Shown piece after piece: positions 1-8,500 of a DNA stretch of 64,000 bases. The position numbers and the translations under genes were made by a program. The first letter of the stretch is position 1; each line of letters begins with the position of its first letter. The notes below the pieces were generated by a model. The model saw nothing but the letters and a program-made list of their open reading frames with translations. It ran no database searches and was not told the DNA's origin. The stretch comes from CAKZLS01 sp963771545 (lineage in GTDB: Bacteria > Pseudomonadota > Alphaproteobacteria > Rhodospirillales > Defluviicoccaceae): assembly GCA_963771545.1 (NCBI GenBank), contig CAVYTX010000002.1, forward strand, positions 310,001 to 374,000, written 5' to 3'.

Positions 1-1
1 C

Positions 2-214
2 GACACGGTGCGCAAGCTGTTCGGGGTGCTCGCCGAGCGCTACAAGGCGCGAAACGGCGGGTACACCCGCGTTCTCAAGGCGGGCTTCCGATATGGCGAC
101 AACGCTCCATTGGCGGTCATCGAACTGGTCGATCGCGATCCCGACGCCAAGGGGGCCGCCGACCTCGCTCGGATTGCCGAGGAACGCGAGGCCGCCGAGG
201 CGGAAGCGGCCTGA
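2..214 (+). CDS. rplQ: 50S ribosomal protein L17, C-terminal part (5' end outside window)
   Basis: The open frame runs in from the window edge and stops at TGA 212-214. The 70 visible residues contain YKARNGGYTRVLKAGFR followed by APLAVIELVDRD, the conserved C-terminal half of bacterial L17, a large-subunit protein near the exit tunnel. The Ala/Glu-rich tail (AEEREAAEAEAA) is a common alphaproteobacterial extension. In this group rplQ normally ends the rpoA operon, and a degP-type gene often follows, as it does here 69 nt downstream. Only the N-terminus is missing. Identification rests on the L17 signature, and the truncation is a window effect. Confidence 0.93.
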   Translation, partial: DTVRKLFGVLAERYKARNGGYTRVLKAGFRYGDNAPLAVIELVDRDPDAKGAADLARIAEEREAAEAEAA

Positions 215-283
215 CGTCCGCGATCCGACCGGCGTCTTGAACGGTCTCGATAAAGGCCGCCAGCAACGGAAAGCCGGGCGGGC

Positions 284-1720
284 ATGATCCGGATTGCGCG
301 CTACCTCGGTGGCAAGCGGGCGGCGAGTATTATCGTCGCCGTCATCTTGGCTGCGTTTTCGGCCGGCGGCGCGGCGGCACAAACCCAAACCCCGACGTCG
401 CGTGAACAGATCGCGCTCTCGTTTGCCCCCGTCGTCAAGCGCGCCGCGCCGGCGGTGGCCAATATCTACAGCCGCAAGGTCGTTCCCCAGCGCAGCGTGC
501 CGCCGTTGTTTCAGGACCCCTTTTTCCGCCGGTTTTTCGGCGAGGGTTTCGGACAGGGGGTGCCGCGCTCGCGCATCGAGAACAGCCTCGGATCGGGAGT
601 GGTGGTGGACCCCGGCGGCGTCATCGTCACCAACCACCATGTGGTCGCCGGCGCCGACGAGATCACGGTCGTTCTCGCCGATCGCCGGGAATTCGAAGCC
701 AAGTTGATCGGATCCGACGAGCGAACGGACCTTGCCGTCCTGCGGGTGGAAACCGGCGGCGAGCGGCTCCCCTTTCTCCCGCTCCGCGATTCCGATGAGG
801 TCGAGGTGGGCGATCTGGTCTTGGCCATTGGAAATCCGTTCGGCGTCGGCCAGACGGTCACCAGCGGCATCGTGTCGGCGCTGGCCCAGACCCGCGTCGG
901 AATAAGCGACCTGAACTTCTTCATTCAAACGGACGCCGCCATCAATCCGGGCAATTCCGGCGGCGCCCTGGTGGACGTGGAAGGCCGGCTGATCGGCGTC
1001 AACACGGCCATCTACTCGCGAAGCGGCGGTTCGCTCGGTATCGGGTTCGCGGTCCCGTCCAATATGGTGCGCCAGGTGGTCTCGGGCTTCATGGCGGGTG
1101 GCCGGGTGGTCCGGCCGTGGCTGGGCGCCTGGGGCAAGACGGTATCGGCGGATATCGCCTATTCGCTCGGCATGAAGCGCCCCACCGGCGTGCTGGTCGA
1201 GGAGGTCTACCCGGGCGGTCCGGCCGAACGGGCGGGACTCCGGGTCGGCGACGTCGTGCTCGGTGTCAATGGCCAGGGGACGGACGACGCCGAGTCGCTC
1301 AACTATCGCATCGCCACCCTGTCCGCGGGCGGCCGGGCGACGCTAAAATTCTTGAGAAAGGGGACGGAGAAGGCGGGGACGATTACCCTTCAGGCGCCCC
1401 CCGAGCAGCCGCCTCGCGACACCTCCGAGTTGGCGGGGCCGCATCCATTCGCCGGGGCCACCGTCGCCAACATGTCGCCGGCGCTCGCCGAGGAACTGGG
1501 CGTGGGGCAGTTCCATCCCGGGGTGTTGATTCTCCAGGTGGACAGGGGCGAGACCGCCGGGCGGCTGGGGTTCAAACCCGGCGATACGATCCTTGAGCTC
1601 AATGGCGCAAGAGTGACGTCGGTCCAAACCCTGAAGCAACTGGTCGCTCGCCGCGCCGGCCGTTGGCAGATCTTGCTCCGGCGCGGCGATCAGAACCTGC
1701 GCCTGGTCGTGGACGGGTAA
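284..1720 (+). CDS. Do-family (DegP/DegQ-type) periplasmic serine endoprotease
   Basis: 478 aa. An N-terminal signal peptide (about residues 1-32, ending AGGAAAQ) sends it to the periplasm. A trypsin-like domain carries the triad His119 (TNHHVV), Asp149 (TDLAVL) and Ser225 (GNSGGA). Two PDZ domains follow, at roughly 275-365 and 385-475, the first with the GVLVEEVYPGGPAERAGL type of binding loop. This is the HtrA/Do architecture that degrades or refolds damaged envelope proteins. The start ATG at 284 is the first Met before the signal peptide, with only a weak purine-rich stretch upstream. rarA starts 4 nt after the stop, so the two are probably co-transcribed. DegP versus DegQ cannot be settled from sequence alone. 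Confidence 0.95.
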   Translation: MIRIARYLGGKRAASIIVAVILAAFSAGGAAAQTQTPTSREQIALSFAPVVKRAAPAVANIYSRKVVPQRSVPPLFQDPFFRRFFGEGFGQGVPRSRIENSLGSGVVVDPGGVIVTNHHVVAGADEITVVLADRREFEAKLIGSDERTDLAVLRVETGGERLPFLPLRDSDEVEVGDLVLAIGNPFGVGQTVTSGIVSALAQTRVGISDLNFFIQTDAAINPGNSGGALVDVEGRLIGVNTAIYSRSGGSLGIGFAVPSNMVRQVVSGFMAGGRVVRPWLGAWGKTVSADIAYSLGMKRPTGVLVEEVYPGGPAERAGLRVGDVVLGVNGQGTDDAESLNYRIATLSAGGRATLKFLRKGTEKAGTITLQAPPEQPPRDTSELAGPHPFAGATVANMSPALAEELGVGQFHPGVLILQVDRGETAGRLGFKPGDTILELNGARVTSVQTLKQLVARRAGRWQILLRRGDQNLRLVVDG

Positions 1721-1724
1721 CGTC

Positions 1725-3011
1725 TTGACCGGCTTGTTCGAATCCCGGGCGCCACGGCCGCTCGCCGACCGGCTGAGACCGGGAAGCCTGGACGAGGTAA
1801 TGGGCCAGGATCATCTGCTCGCCTCCGACGGGCCGATCGGCCGCATGATCGCCTCCGGCCGGCTCAAATCGGCGATCCTGTGGGGGCCGCCCGGATCGGG
1901 CAAGACCACCATTGCCCGCCTGCTGGCCGAGCATACGGATATGGAATTCGAGCCGTTGTCGGCGGTGTTTTCGGGTGTTGCCGATCTGCGCAAGGTGTTC
2001 GACGCCGCCCGCAAGCGCCGCGAGATCGGGCGCGGAACGCTCCTGTTCATCGACGAGATCCACCGCTTCAACCGCTCCCAGCAGGACGCGTTTCTTCCCT
2101 ACGTGGAGGACGGCACGGTGATCCTGGTGGGCGCCACCACCGAAAACCCGTCGTTCGAGCTCAACGCACCGCTGCTGTCGCGCTGTCAGGTCCTGGTCCT
2201 GAACCGTCTCGGCGACGCGGCGCTGGAGCGGATCCTCGCGCGGGCCGAGACCGAAGTGGGCCGCGCCATGCCGGTGGACGCGGACGCTCGGGCGGCGCTC
2301 CGGGCCATGGCCGACGGCGACGGCCGCTACCTCCTCAACATGGTGGAGGCGCTCGCCGATCTGCCGGCGGACGCGGCGCTCGATCCGGCCGCCTTGGCGG
2401 CGGCGGTGCAGCACCGCATGCCCATCTACGACAAGGGCCAGGAAAGCCACTACAACCTCATCAGCGCTCTGCACAAATCGCTGAGGGGCTCGGACACCGA
2501 CGCCGCGCTCTACTGGTTCGCGCGGATGATGGTTGGCGGCGAGGATCCCCGCTACATCGCCCGGCGGCTGGCGCGGTTCGCCGTGGAGGACGTGGGGCTC
2601 GCCGATCCCCAGGCGCTCGTCCAGGCCTTGGCCGCGTGGGACGCATACGAGCGCCTGGGTTCGCCCGAGGGCGAGCTGGCGCTGGTGCAGTGCGTGATTT
2701 ACCTGGGCTCGGCGCCCAAATCCAACGCCGCCTACAAGGCCGAGGCCGCGGCCAAGCGGGCGGCGCGCGAGACCGGCTCGCTGATGCCGCCGCTCCGCAT
2801 CGTCAACGCGCCCACCCGGATGATGCGCGATTTGGGCTACGGCAAGGGCTACGAATACGATCACGATACCCCCGAGGGGTTCTCCGGCCAAAACTACTTC
2901 CCCGACGGCATGGCCCGCCGGCGGCTCTACCGCCCCGGCAATCGCGGCTTCGAGCGCGACATCGCCGAGCGCCTGAAGTATTGGGACAAACTCCGAACCG
3001 CCAAAGGCTAA
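1725..3011 (+). CDS. rarA: replication-associated recombination protein A (AAA+ ATPase)
   Basis: 428 aa, normal for RarA/MgsA, the bacterial relative of Mgs1/WRNIP1 that acts at stalled replication forks. Visible motifs: Walker A GPPGSGKT (54-61), Walker B LLFIDE (106-111), sensor GATTEN (137-142) and arginine-finger context LSRC (Arg153). The C-terminal part has the family signature QESHYNLISALHKSLRGSD and continues to a YKAEAAAKRA motif. The start is TTG at 1725, 4 nt after the protease stop, which suggests translational coupling. No in-frame ATG lies before the conserved N-terminus. It is a core gene and nothing about it looks transferred. Confidence 0.95.
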   Translation: MTGLFESRAPRPLADRLRPGSLDEVMGQDHLLASDGPIGRMIASGRLKSAILWGPPGSGKTTIARLLAEHTDMEFEPLSAVFSGVADLRKVFDAARKRREIGRGTLLFIDEIHRFNRSQQDAFLPYVEDGTVILVGATTENPSFELNAPLLSRCQVLVLNRLGDAALERILARAETEVGRAMPVDADARAALRAMADGDGRYLLNMVEALADLPADAALDPAALAAAVQHRMPIYDKGQESHYNLISALHKSLRGSDTDAALYWFARMMVGGEDPRYIARRLARFAVEDVGLADPQALVQALAAWDAYERLGSPEGELALVQCVIYLGSAPKSNAAYKAEAAAKRAARETGSLMPPLRIVNAPTRMMRDLGYGKGYEYDHDTPEGFSGQNYFPDGMARRRLYRPGNRGFERDIAERLKYWDKLRTAKG

Positions 3012-3053
3012 ATGCCTTGACCACCATCGGTCGCGGCTGTTCAAGTAGGCGGC

Positions 3054-4274
3054 ATGGAGCTGTACGTTATCATCGGGTCGGGGCTGTTTTTCGTCGGCGT
3101 CCTGTTGTCGCCGATCGCGCTTCGAACCGGAGCGCCGCTGCTCTTGCTGTTCCTGTTGATCGGCATTCTGATGGGCGAGGACGGTCCGGGCGGCCTCGAC
3201 TGGGATGACTTCGAGCTTGCCTACGATATCGGCAGCGTCGCCCTCGCCATCATCCTGTTCGCCGGCGGCCTCGAGACCCACTTCGGCGACGTCAAGAAAG
3301 CGTGGGCGCCGTCGCTGTCGCTGGCCACCCTCGGCGTCTGCCTGACCACCGCGATTGTCGCCGGAGCGTTGGTCGTGCTGCTCGATTACCCCTTGGACCG
3401 GGCGCTGTTGTACGGCGCCGTGGTGGGGTCCACCGACGCGGCCGCCACGTTCATGCTGTTGCAACAGCGCGCCATCAACCTCAAGGGCCGAGGGAAGGAG
3501 ACGATCCTCCTGGAATCGGGCATCAACGACCCCGTGGCGATCTTCCTGACCGTGGTGTTCGTCGGCATTGTCGACTTCGGGTTCGACAGTCTGGGGTGGT
3601 CTACGGCGCACATTCTCGCGTCTCAACTTGGGCTGGGGGTGTTGTTCGGTCTGGGCGGCGGGTTCGCCCTGGTCTGGTTGATGAATCACATTCGGTTCCC
3701 GCCCGGCCTGAACGCGGTATTCGTCCTCTCGGGCGGGCTGCTGCTGTTCGGGATGACGGCGTCGCTGGGCGGCAGCGGCTTTCTTGCCGTCTACATCTGC
3801 GGCGTTGCTATCAGCGCGCGGTGCACAAGACCGTTGCAGCGCATTCTCAACTTTCATGGCGCGCTCGCGTGGTTCAGCCAGATCGGATTGTTCCTGATGC
3901 TGGGCCTCCTGGTGACGCCCAGGGATTTGGTGTCGGAGATTCCGATTTCCCTCGTGATCGCCGCGGTTTTGATATTCGTCGCCCGTCCGGTGGCTTCCAT
4001 CGTCTGTCTCCCGCGGATGGGATTTTCAGTGCGCGAGAAACTGTTCATCGGTTGGGTCGGTCTCCGAGGGGCCGTTCCGATTTTTCTCGCCATCATTCCC
4101 GTCATCAGCCCGGGACCGATCGCGGTCGACTTTTTCAATGAGATCTTCATTGTGGTGATCGCGTCGCTGGTGCTCCAGGGATGGACGATTCCCCTCGCGG
4201 CCAAGGTCCTGAAGGTCGAGCAGCCGCATGCGACCGGCACACAGCTCGGGACACAGCTCGGGAGTGGAAAATGA
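3054..4274 (+). CDS. cation/proton antiporter, NhaP/CvrA-type (CPA1), without C-terminal regulatory domain
   Basis: 406 aa, almost entirely hydrophobic with about 12 membrane segments. Family motifs include GSTDAAATF and ESGINDPVAIF, the two half-helix regions carrying ion-binding acidic residues, and GLRGAVPIFLA near the C-terminus. It exchanges K+ or Na+ for H+ across the inner membrane. E. coli CvrA (NhaP2) is longer because it carries a cytoplasmic TrkA-C domain; this protein stops after the membrane domain with a short GTQLGTQLGSGK tail, so nucleotide gating is probably absent. Its stop codon overlaps the next gene's start (ATGA at 4271-4274), indicating an operon with the downstream lipoprotein. 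Confidence 0.88.
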   Translation: MELYVIIGSGLFFVGVLLSPIALRTGAPLLLLFLLIGILMGEDGPGGLDWDDFELAYDIGSVALAIILFAGGLETHFGDVKKAWAPSLSLATLGVCLTTAIVAGALVVLLDYPLDRALLYGAVVGSTDAAATFMLLQQRAINLKGRGKETILLESGINDPVAIFLTVVFVGIVDFGFDSLGWSTAHILASQLGLGVLFGLGGGFALVWLMNHIRFPPGLNAVFVLSGGLLLFGMTASLGGSGFLAVYICGVAISARCTRPLQRILNFHGALAWFSQIGLFLMLGLLVTPRDLVSEIPISLVIAAVLIFVARPVASIVCLPRMGFSVREKLFIGWVGLRGAVPIFLAIIPVISPGPIAVDFFNEIFIVVIASLVLQGWTIPLAAKVLKVEQPHATGTQLGTQLGSGK

Positions 4275-4834
4275 CGCGGTGGATTTGGATAGGGTTGGTG
4301 GCGCTGGGCTTGGCGGCCTGCGCAAGTGTGTCGACGCGGTCGGATCATGATCCCGCCGCCGATTTTTCCGGCTACCGCACCTATGCCTGGGTCACCGACG
4401 AAGTGATGGTGCAGCCGCGGGCCGCCACCGATCCGATCGTCAGCCCGCTGGTGCAACAGCGCATCCACGACGCCATCGACCGCGCCCTGGCCGCCAAGGG
4501 TTTCGCCGAGGAGAGTGAATCGGCGGACTTCGTTATCGCGTTTACCGTCGGGCTCCGCGATCGGGTACGGGTGGACCATTGGGGACCCTATGGCGGCTTC
4601 TACCGGCCCTATGGCCGGTATGGCGGGGTCGGGATGGGCTATGACCGGTCCACAGCGACAAACTACACCGAGGGAACGCTCGCCATCGACGTGTTCGACG
4701 GCCAAACCCGGCGCCCCGTTTGGAATGGGAGCGCCACCAAGATCGTCGAAGAGCACGATGAGCGGCCCGAGGAGATCCAGCAAATCGTCAACTCAATCCT
4801 CGCCGACTTCCCGCCGGGACGCGGGAACCCGTAA
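4271..4834 (+). CDS. DUF4136 family lipoprotein
   Basis: 187 aa from the ATG that overlaps the antiporter stop by 4 nt; an in-frame upstream start at 4181 would lie inside the antiporter and is not needed. The signal peptide ends in a lipobox (LGLAAC, Cys17). The mature part has the DUF4136 layout: FSGYRTYAWV near the start, a long helix IHDAIDRALAAKGF, a Gly/Tyr-rich loop around residues 105-125, then EGTLAIDVFDGQTRRPVWNG. Members of this family are envelope lipoproteins of unknown function. The coupling to a cation antiporter is visible here, but its meaning is unknown. Confidence 0.85.
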   Translation: MTRWIWIGLVALGLAACASVSTRSDHDPAADFSGYRTYAWVTDEVMVQPRAATDPIVSPLVQQRIHDAIDRALAAKGFAEESESADFVIAFTVGLRDRVRVDHWGPYGGFYRPYGRYGGVGMGYDRSTATNYTEGTLAIDVFDGQTRRPVWNGSATKIVEEHDERPEEIQQIVNSILADFPPGRGNP

Positions 4835-4846
4835 CGAACAAAACTC

Positions 4847-5035
4847 TTGAGTGTTTTGGATGGATATCTTGAAAATCTCCCCAAGGAGCGTACAATTATC
4901 GCCGCTACGAGTTGGCCAGGAGGCGGCGACACGGCTTCCGGCGGACCCAACACGTACGCCCTTCGAGACGACCGTGCCGCCGGCCTTTTCCGATCAACCG
5001 TTTTCGAAACGGGGGAAGGCGCGCGTCCATGTTGA
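4847..5035 (+). CDS. possible small ORF, unknown
   Basis: 62 codons starting from TTG 4847 and ending TGA 5033-5035, which overlaps the ATG of the next small gene by 7 nt. The predicted peptide has no signal peptide, membrane segment or family I recognise. Support is weak: there is no clear ribosome-binding site and composition is unremarkable. It is listed because the overlap with the following start could reflect translational coupling, and because no other feature explains 4835-5028. Confidence 0.2.
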   Translation: MSVLDGYLENLPKERTIIAATSWPGGGDTASGGPNTYALRDDRAAGLFRSTVFETGEGARPC

Positions 5036-5316
5036 GTCAATCACTACCCAATAGACGGCTGGGGCTGTCGGCCGAGATCGCCGATCTGGAAGAAAGGATC
5101 GCGATCGAGGAACGCGCCCTGGGACGCGCCGTCGGGTGGAGGCGAAAGGCCGAAATCGAACGGCGCATCTCGGATGACAGGAAGGAACTGGGTTTCGTCA
5201 AACTCGGCGAGATCAATCGCGAACGCGCGTTTCTGCGTTCCGGTGGCGAGGTCATGCGATCCACCTTCGCGCGCGATCTCGAACAGGCGCTTGCGAAGCG
5301 CTTGGCCGAGTTCTGA
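5029..5316 (+). CDS. small coiled-coil hypothetical protein
   Basis: 95 aa. The ATG at 5029 is preferred over an in-frame upstream start at 4912 because a GGGGGAAGG purine run (5011-5019) sits about 9 nt upstream and the protein-like composition begins here. Residues 15-60 are heptad-like and rich in Glu/Arg (LSAEIADLEERIAIEERAL and onwards), predicting a long amphipathic helix or coiled coil. There are no cysteines, no signal peptide and no membrane segment. I do not recognise the family. Confidence 0.5.
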   Translation: MLSQSLPNRRLGLSAEIADLEERIAIEERALGRAVGWRRKAEIERRISDDRKELGFVKLGEINRERAFLRSGGEVMRSTFARDLEQALAKRLAEF

Positions 5317-5500
5317 TTAGGCGAACCGGTTTCCCTCAATGGCGCGCCGCGACGACGGCGCTGTGATCGCGGTCACTGCGCGAGGGCTCGGTTTGTGGTC
5401 TGTTGTTCGGCCGCGTTCAGACATCTGAAACCCTTCCTCCGGTACCCTATTGGCGCGCCACCCGCCACCGATTCCCATTGGACAGTCTTGGAAAAAGATC

Positions 5501-6205
5501 ATGCTCCACCGCGCCGCGTCTCGCTTCGTCCTCGTCGCCCTCGCCGGATCGTGGCTTCTGACAGTGGGAGGATGCTTCAACGTCGGCGGCGATTTTCCCG
5601 TGCGGACCGCGCTCGTCGAAGTTCCGCCCATGGGCGACTGGCTTGACGTCGAAACCGCGGCGGAGGAGGAACGGCCCCAGCACCCGGCGGCCCGGAAGAT
5701 CGAGGCCCTGGGGATGCAGGTCATGGCCGTCCTGAATGACCCGTCGCTGACGCGCGAAGCCCGGGAGCGGCGCTTTCGGGAGATGCTGGCCCGTGACCTG
5801 GACATCCCGGTCCTGGCCCGGTTCATGCTGGGCAGGCACTGGAAAAATACCCCGCCGGCGCAGCGCAAGGCCTACGTCGAGGCGTTCGGCGGTTATCTGG
5901 TCAATCGCTATGCCAGCCTGCTCGGCGGCGCCACCGAGATCGCGCGTTTCCACGTGGAGGGCGTCAAATCACTGCCCAAGGGCGACTCGCTGGTCGACAC
6001 CCGGATCGAGCGCATCGGCAAGAGCCCGATTGCCGCCACGTGGCGCATGCGGGAACGAAAGGGGCGCATCGTGATCATCGATCTGCTGGTGGAGGGCTTC
6101 AGCATGGCGCAGACCCAACGCCAGGAGTTCAGCTCCATCCTGCGCGCCAACAACGGCCGGATCGAGGACCTAATACTAACACTCGCTGATAGTAACCCAT
6201 TGTGA
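5501..6205 (+). CDS. MlaC/Ttg2D-like phospholipid-binding lipoprotein
   Basis: 234 aa from ATG 5501. A 5450 start is in frame but would add a non-secretory leader. The signal peptide (RFVLVALAGSWLL) ends at TVGGC, a lipobox-like site with Cys25. The body fits the MlaC fold: a helical first half with the block LDIPVLARFMLGRHWKNTP, which matches the family's phrase for the lipid pocket, then strands ending RIVIIDLLVEGFSMAQTQRQEF. MlaC shuttles phospholipids between the outer-membrane MlaA complex and the inner-membrane MlaFEDB transporter. No mla partners are nearby and a lipid anchor is unusual for MlaC, so this may be a stand-alone paralogue. The last 11 residues and the stop are encoded by the left end of a dispersed palindromic repeat. 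Confidence 0.8.
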   Translation: MLHRAASRFVLVALAGSWLLTVGGCFNVGGDFPVRTALVEVPPMGDWLDVETAAEEERPQHPAARKIEALGMQVMAVLNDPSLTREARERRFREMLARDLDIPVLARFMLGRHWKNTPPAQRKAYVEAFGGYLVNRYASLLGGATEIARFHVEGVKSLPKGDSLVDTRIERIGKSPIAATWRMRERKGRIVIIDLLVEGFSMAQTQRQEFSSILRANNGRIEDLILTLADSNPL

Positions 6206-6342
6206 CGGCCTATCGAGGTTTCCCGCATCCTCGGGGCGTCCGAACCGCTTGACGATGCGCCAGCATCGCCGACGCGGTGCCTCCTGCCGAGGATGCGGGA
6301 AACACAATCACAACGGGTCCCTATCAGCGAGCGTTAGTATTA
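6171..6342. repeat. dispersed palindromic element, copy A
   Basis: 172-bp element with near-perfect terminal inverted repeats of about 34 bp (6171-6204 and 6309-6342; outermost TAATACTAAC/GTTAGTATTA). Inside it is a second, perfect 17-bp inverted pair (6218-6234, 6287-6303; GTTTCCCGCATCCTCGG) around exactly 52 nt. Closely related elements occur at 39311-39574 and 62016-62165, with a half copy at 20350. The left end overlaps the mlaC-like stop codon. It carries no ORF of its own; a non-autonomous MITE/REP-type element that could also act as a bidirectional terminator is the likely reading. Confidence 0.8.
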
Positions 6343-6377
6343 TCACCGCCCTTCGCGAAGACTCCGCCTGAACCAGC

Positions 6378-7464
6378 CTATATCGTCCCCGTCATTCGGC
6401 GGGCGTTCATGAACCCGCCCTCGGCCCGGGGCGCGTACGCGCGCGCCTGGGTCAGGAATGGCATGAACGACGCGTGCACCTTGGCGGTTAACGGGTCCGT
6501 CCGGCCCAGTTCCTCCAGCACCTCGCTGGCGTAACCCGCCATCACCTTAAGGATTTCGTCGCTGAACTGGCGAAGCTCCACGCCATGCTCGCGCACCAGC
6601 GGCTCCAGCGAGATCGCGTTGTGGTAGGTGAAGTCAGCGAGGGTCTCATCGGACGTAGCCTTGGCGCAGACGCGGATGGCGGCCTGGAAGTCCTTGGGCA
6701 ACTCATTGTAGACCTTCTTGTTGACGATGATCTCCAGGCCCGGCCCGGGTTCGTGGATCCCCGGCATGTAGTAGTACTTGGCCGACCGATAGAGACCGAA
6801 CGCCAGGTCGTTCCAAGGGCCGATCCAATCCGCGCCGTCGACGGCGCCGCTCATCAGCGCCGGGCCGATTTCGCCGGGTGGGACCATCACCGTGGTGGCG
6901 CCCATGCGTCTGAGAACCTCTCCGCCGAGGCCGGCGATCCGGAATTTGAGGCCGCGGAAATCGTCGGGCGTATTGACCTCCTTGCGAAACCAGCCACCCG
7001 CCTGGGCGCCGCTGGAGCCGGCATAGAAGGGCTGGATTCCAAACGGCGCGTAAACCTCTTCCCACAGCGCCTGGCCGCCGCCGAAATAGATCCACGCCGC
7101 CTGTTCCTGCGCCGTCAGGCCGAAGGGGACGCCGGTGAAATAGTTGAACGCCTTGTCCTTGCCCACCCAATAGTAGGGGGAGGAATGGCAGAGATCGGCG
7201 GTGCCGCTGGAAACCGCTGTCCATCGACTCGAACGCCGGCACCAGCTCGCCGGCGCCGTAGAGCTTGATGCTCAAGCGGCCGTCGCTCAGCGCCGCCACG
7301 TTATCGGCGAAGCGCTCGGCGTTGACGCCAACGCCCGGCGTGTTCTTGGGCCAGGTCATGACCATGGTGAGCTCGCGCCGGCCCTGGGCAATGGCCGGCG
7401 CCGGGAGGGTTGCGGCGGCCGCGCCGACGGCGGCGGCGGATTTCAGGAACGTCCTTCTCTGCAT
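6378..7464 (-). pseudogene. dctP: TRAP transporter substrate-binding protein (DctP family), frame broken by one extra base
   Basis: The N-terminal part (from ATG 7464) starts with a twin-arginine signal MQRRTFLKSAAAV and runs to ELVPAFESMD. The remainder (7166 down to TAG 6378) continues in the next frame with GKDKAFNYFTGVPFGL, FRGLKFRIAGLGGEVLRRMG and VDGADWIGPWNDLAFG, typical of mannitol/chloroaromatic-type TRAP binding proteins. Removing one base near 7218 gives an uninterrupted DctP protein of about 360 aa reading MDAVSSGTADLCHSSPYYW across the join. These proteins deliver organic acids to a DctQM permease in the periplasm; no dctQM genes are adjacent, so it is an orphan here. A base-call insertion is more likely than real inactivation because the rest is fully conserved. 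Confidence 0.85.
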
Positions 7465-7512
7465 GGATCTTGTCTCCCCTGTCGCCTGGTCTAGCGGTTG
7501 GGTGGCCTCGCC

Positions 7513-7839
7513 TTAACGCGGCTTGACGATGGTGGCGCGGGTTCCGGGCGGCGCCGCGTCGAGGGGGCTCCCGCCGTAACCGCTCATACCGGAGCCGGGG
7601 GCGGTCATCGGGCTGCCCGGTGGTGAGACCGGGCTCGGTCGAATGAGCGGCGGGGGACGGGTGAATGGCGGGGGGCGGGTGACGGCCGAGCGGCTTCCGA
7701 GGTTCCGGGCGGTGCCGCCGCCAATCAATCCCCTCGATGAGTATCCTCCGGACTCCCGGCTTTGCGCATCCGCGCTCGAAGGCGGCGTCCCCATTGCCAG
7801 AGCAGCCAACACTGCTCCCCACGCGAACATCTTCGTCAT
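7513..7839 (-). CDS. small secreted proline-rich hypothetical protein
   Basis: 108 aa beginning MTKMFAWGAVLAALAMG, a signal peptide probably cleaved after SSADA. The mature part is Gly/Ser-rich, then Pro-rich with imperfect repeats (TRPPPF, TRPPPL, IRPSPV, SPPGSP). No cysteines and no recognised domain. It lies upstream of the TRAP gene on the same strand with a 48-nt gap. Low-complexity composition limits confidence that it is expressed, but the signal peptide and good initiator context favour a real gene. Confidence 0.55.
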   Translation of the reverse strand: MTKMFAWGAVLAALAMGTPPSSADAQSRESGGYSSRGLIGGGTARNLGSRSAVTRPPPFTRPPPLIRPSPVSPPGSPMTAPGSGMSGYGGSPLDAAPPGTRATIVKPR

Positions 7840-8044
7840 GTTTTTTCCTTCGCGGCCATTTGGGGAGTCTGGGCCGGGCGCTGTTCCGGTTCAAGGGTAA
7901 TTATTGTCGATGGGGGGTTGAGAACGCGAAAATCAGCACATAAATCATGGACGCGAAAACGAAGGGGGACGCTCTCGAATTTGGCAGATTCCGACCCCCG
8001 GAATTGAGCCGCTGTTGCGGAACTGATGTTTACAGGAGGTGCGC

Positions 8045-8485
8045 ATGGTACGGTATTTGCCGGGAATGGATTTGTGGTCGGACCCGCTCTCCACCCTCCG
8101 CCGGATCCAGGAAGAAATGAACAGGGGCGTGGGCGGGCCGCGATGGGGCGCGACGAGCGAGTTTCCGCCGCTCAATGTGTGGCGCGGCGAGGGAGGCGTG
8201 CTGGTGACCTCCGAGGTCCCGGGCGTGAGTCTTGAGGATATCGATCTCACCGTTCATCAGAACACGCTGACCATCAAGGGCAAGAGCGTCCCCGTGGGAG
8301 ACGTTCCCGAAGAGAGCTTTCACCGCCGGGAACGCCACTACGGACCGTTCGCGCGCACGATCGCTCTTCCCTACAACGTCGATTCGGACAAGGTCAGGGC
8401 CACCGCGAATAACGGCATTCTCAGCGTGGAGTTGCCACGACCGGAGACCGAGAAACCGAGGCGGATCCAGATCACCCAAGGATGA
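8045..8485 (+). CDS. Hsp20/alpha-crystallin family small heat-shock protein (first of pair)
   Basis: 146 aa. A perfect AGGAGG at 8034-8039 places the start at ATG 8045. The alpha-crystallin domain spans about residues 40-135, beginning PPLNVWRGEGGVLVTSEVPG and closing with the A-x-x-x-n-G-v-L motif as ANNGILSVELP. A short C-terminal extension RRIQITQG follows. These proteins hold unfolding clients in an ATP-independent way in the cytoplasm. The next gene, 15 nt downstream, is a second Hsp20, so the two form a tandem operon that could make hetero-oligomers. No clear heat-shock promoter was identified. Confidence 0.92.
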   Translation: MVRYLPGMDLWSDPLSTLRRIQEEMNRGVGGPRWGATSEFPPLNVWRGEGGVLVTSEVPGVSLEDIDLTVHQNTLTIKGKSVPVGDVPEESFHRRERHYGPFARTIALPYNVDSDKVRATANNGILSVELPRPETEKPRRIQITQG

Positions 8486-8500
8486 AAGGGAGAACGACCG

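Noticed and set aside
1599..3857. 752-codon minus-strand open frame
   Set aside because: Antisense to the protease, rarA and the antiporter; Gln/Arg/His-rich shadow typical of high-GC DNA.
4181..4270. Longer start for the DUF4136 lipoprotein
   Set aside because: Would place the signal peptide internally and overlap the antiporter by 90 nt; ATGA overlap at 4271 fits better.
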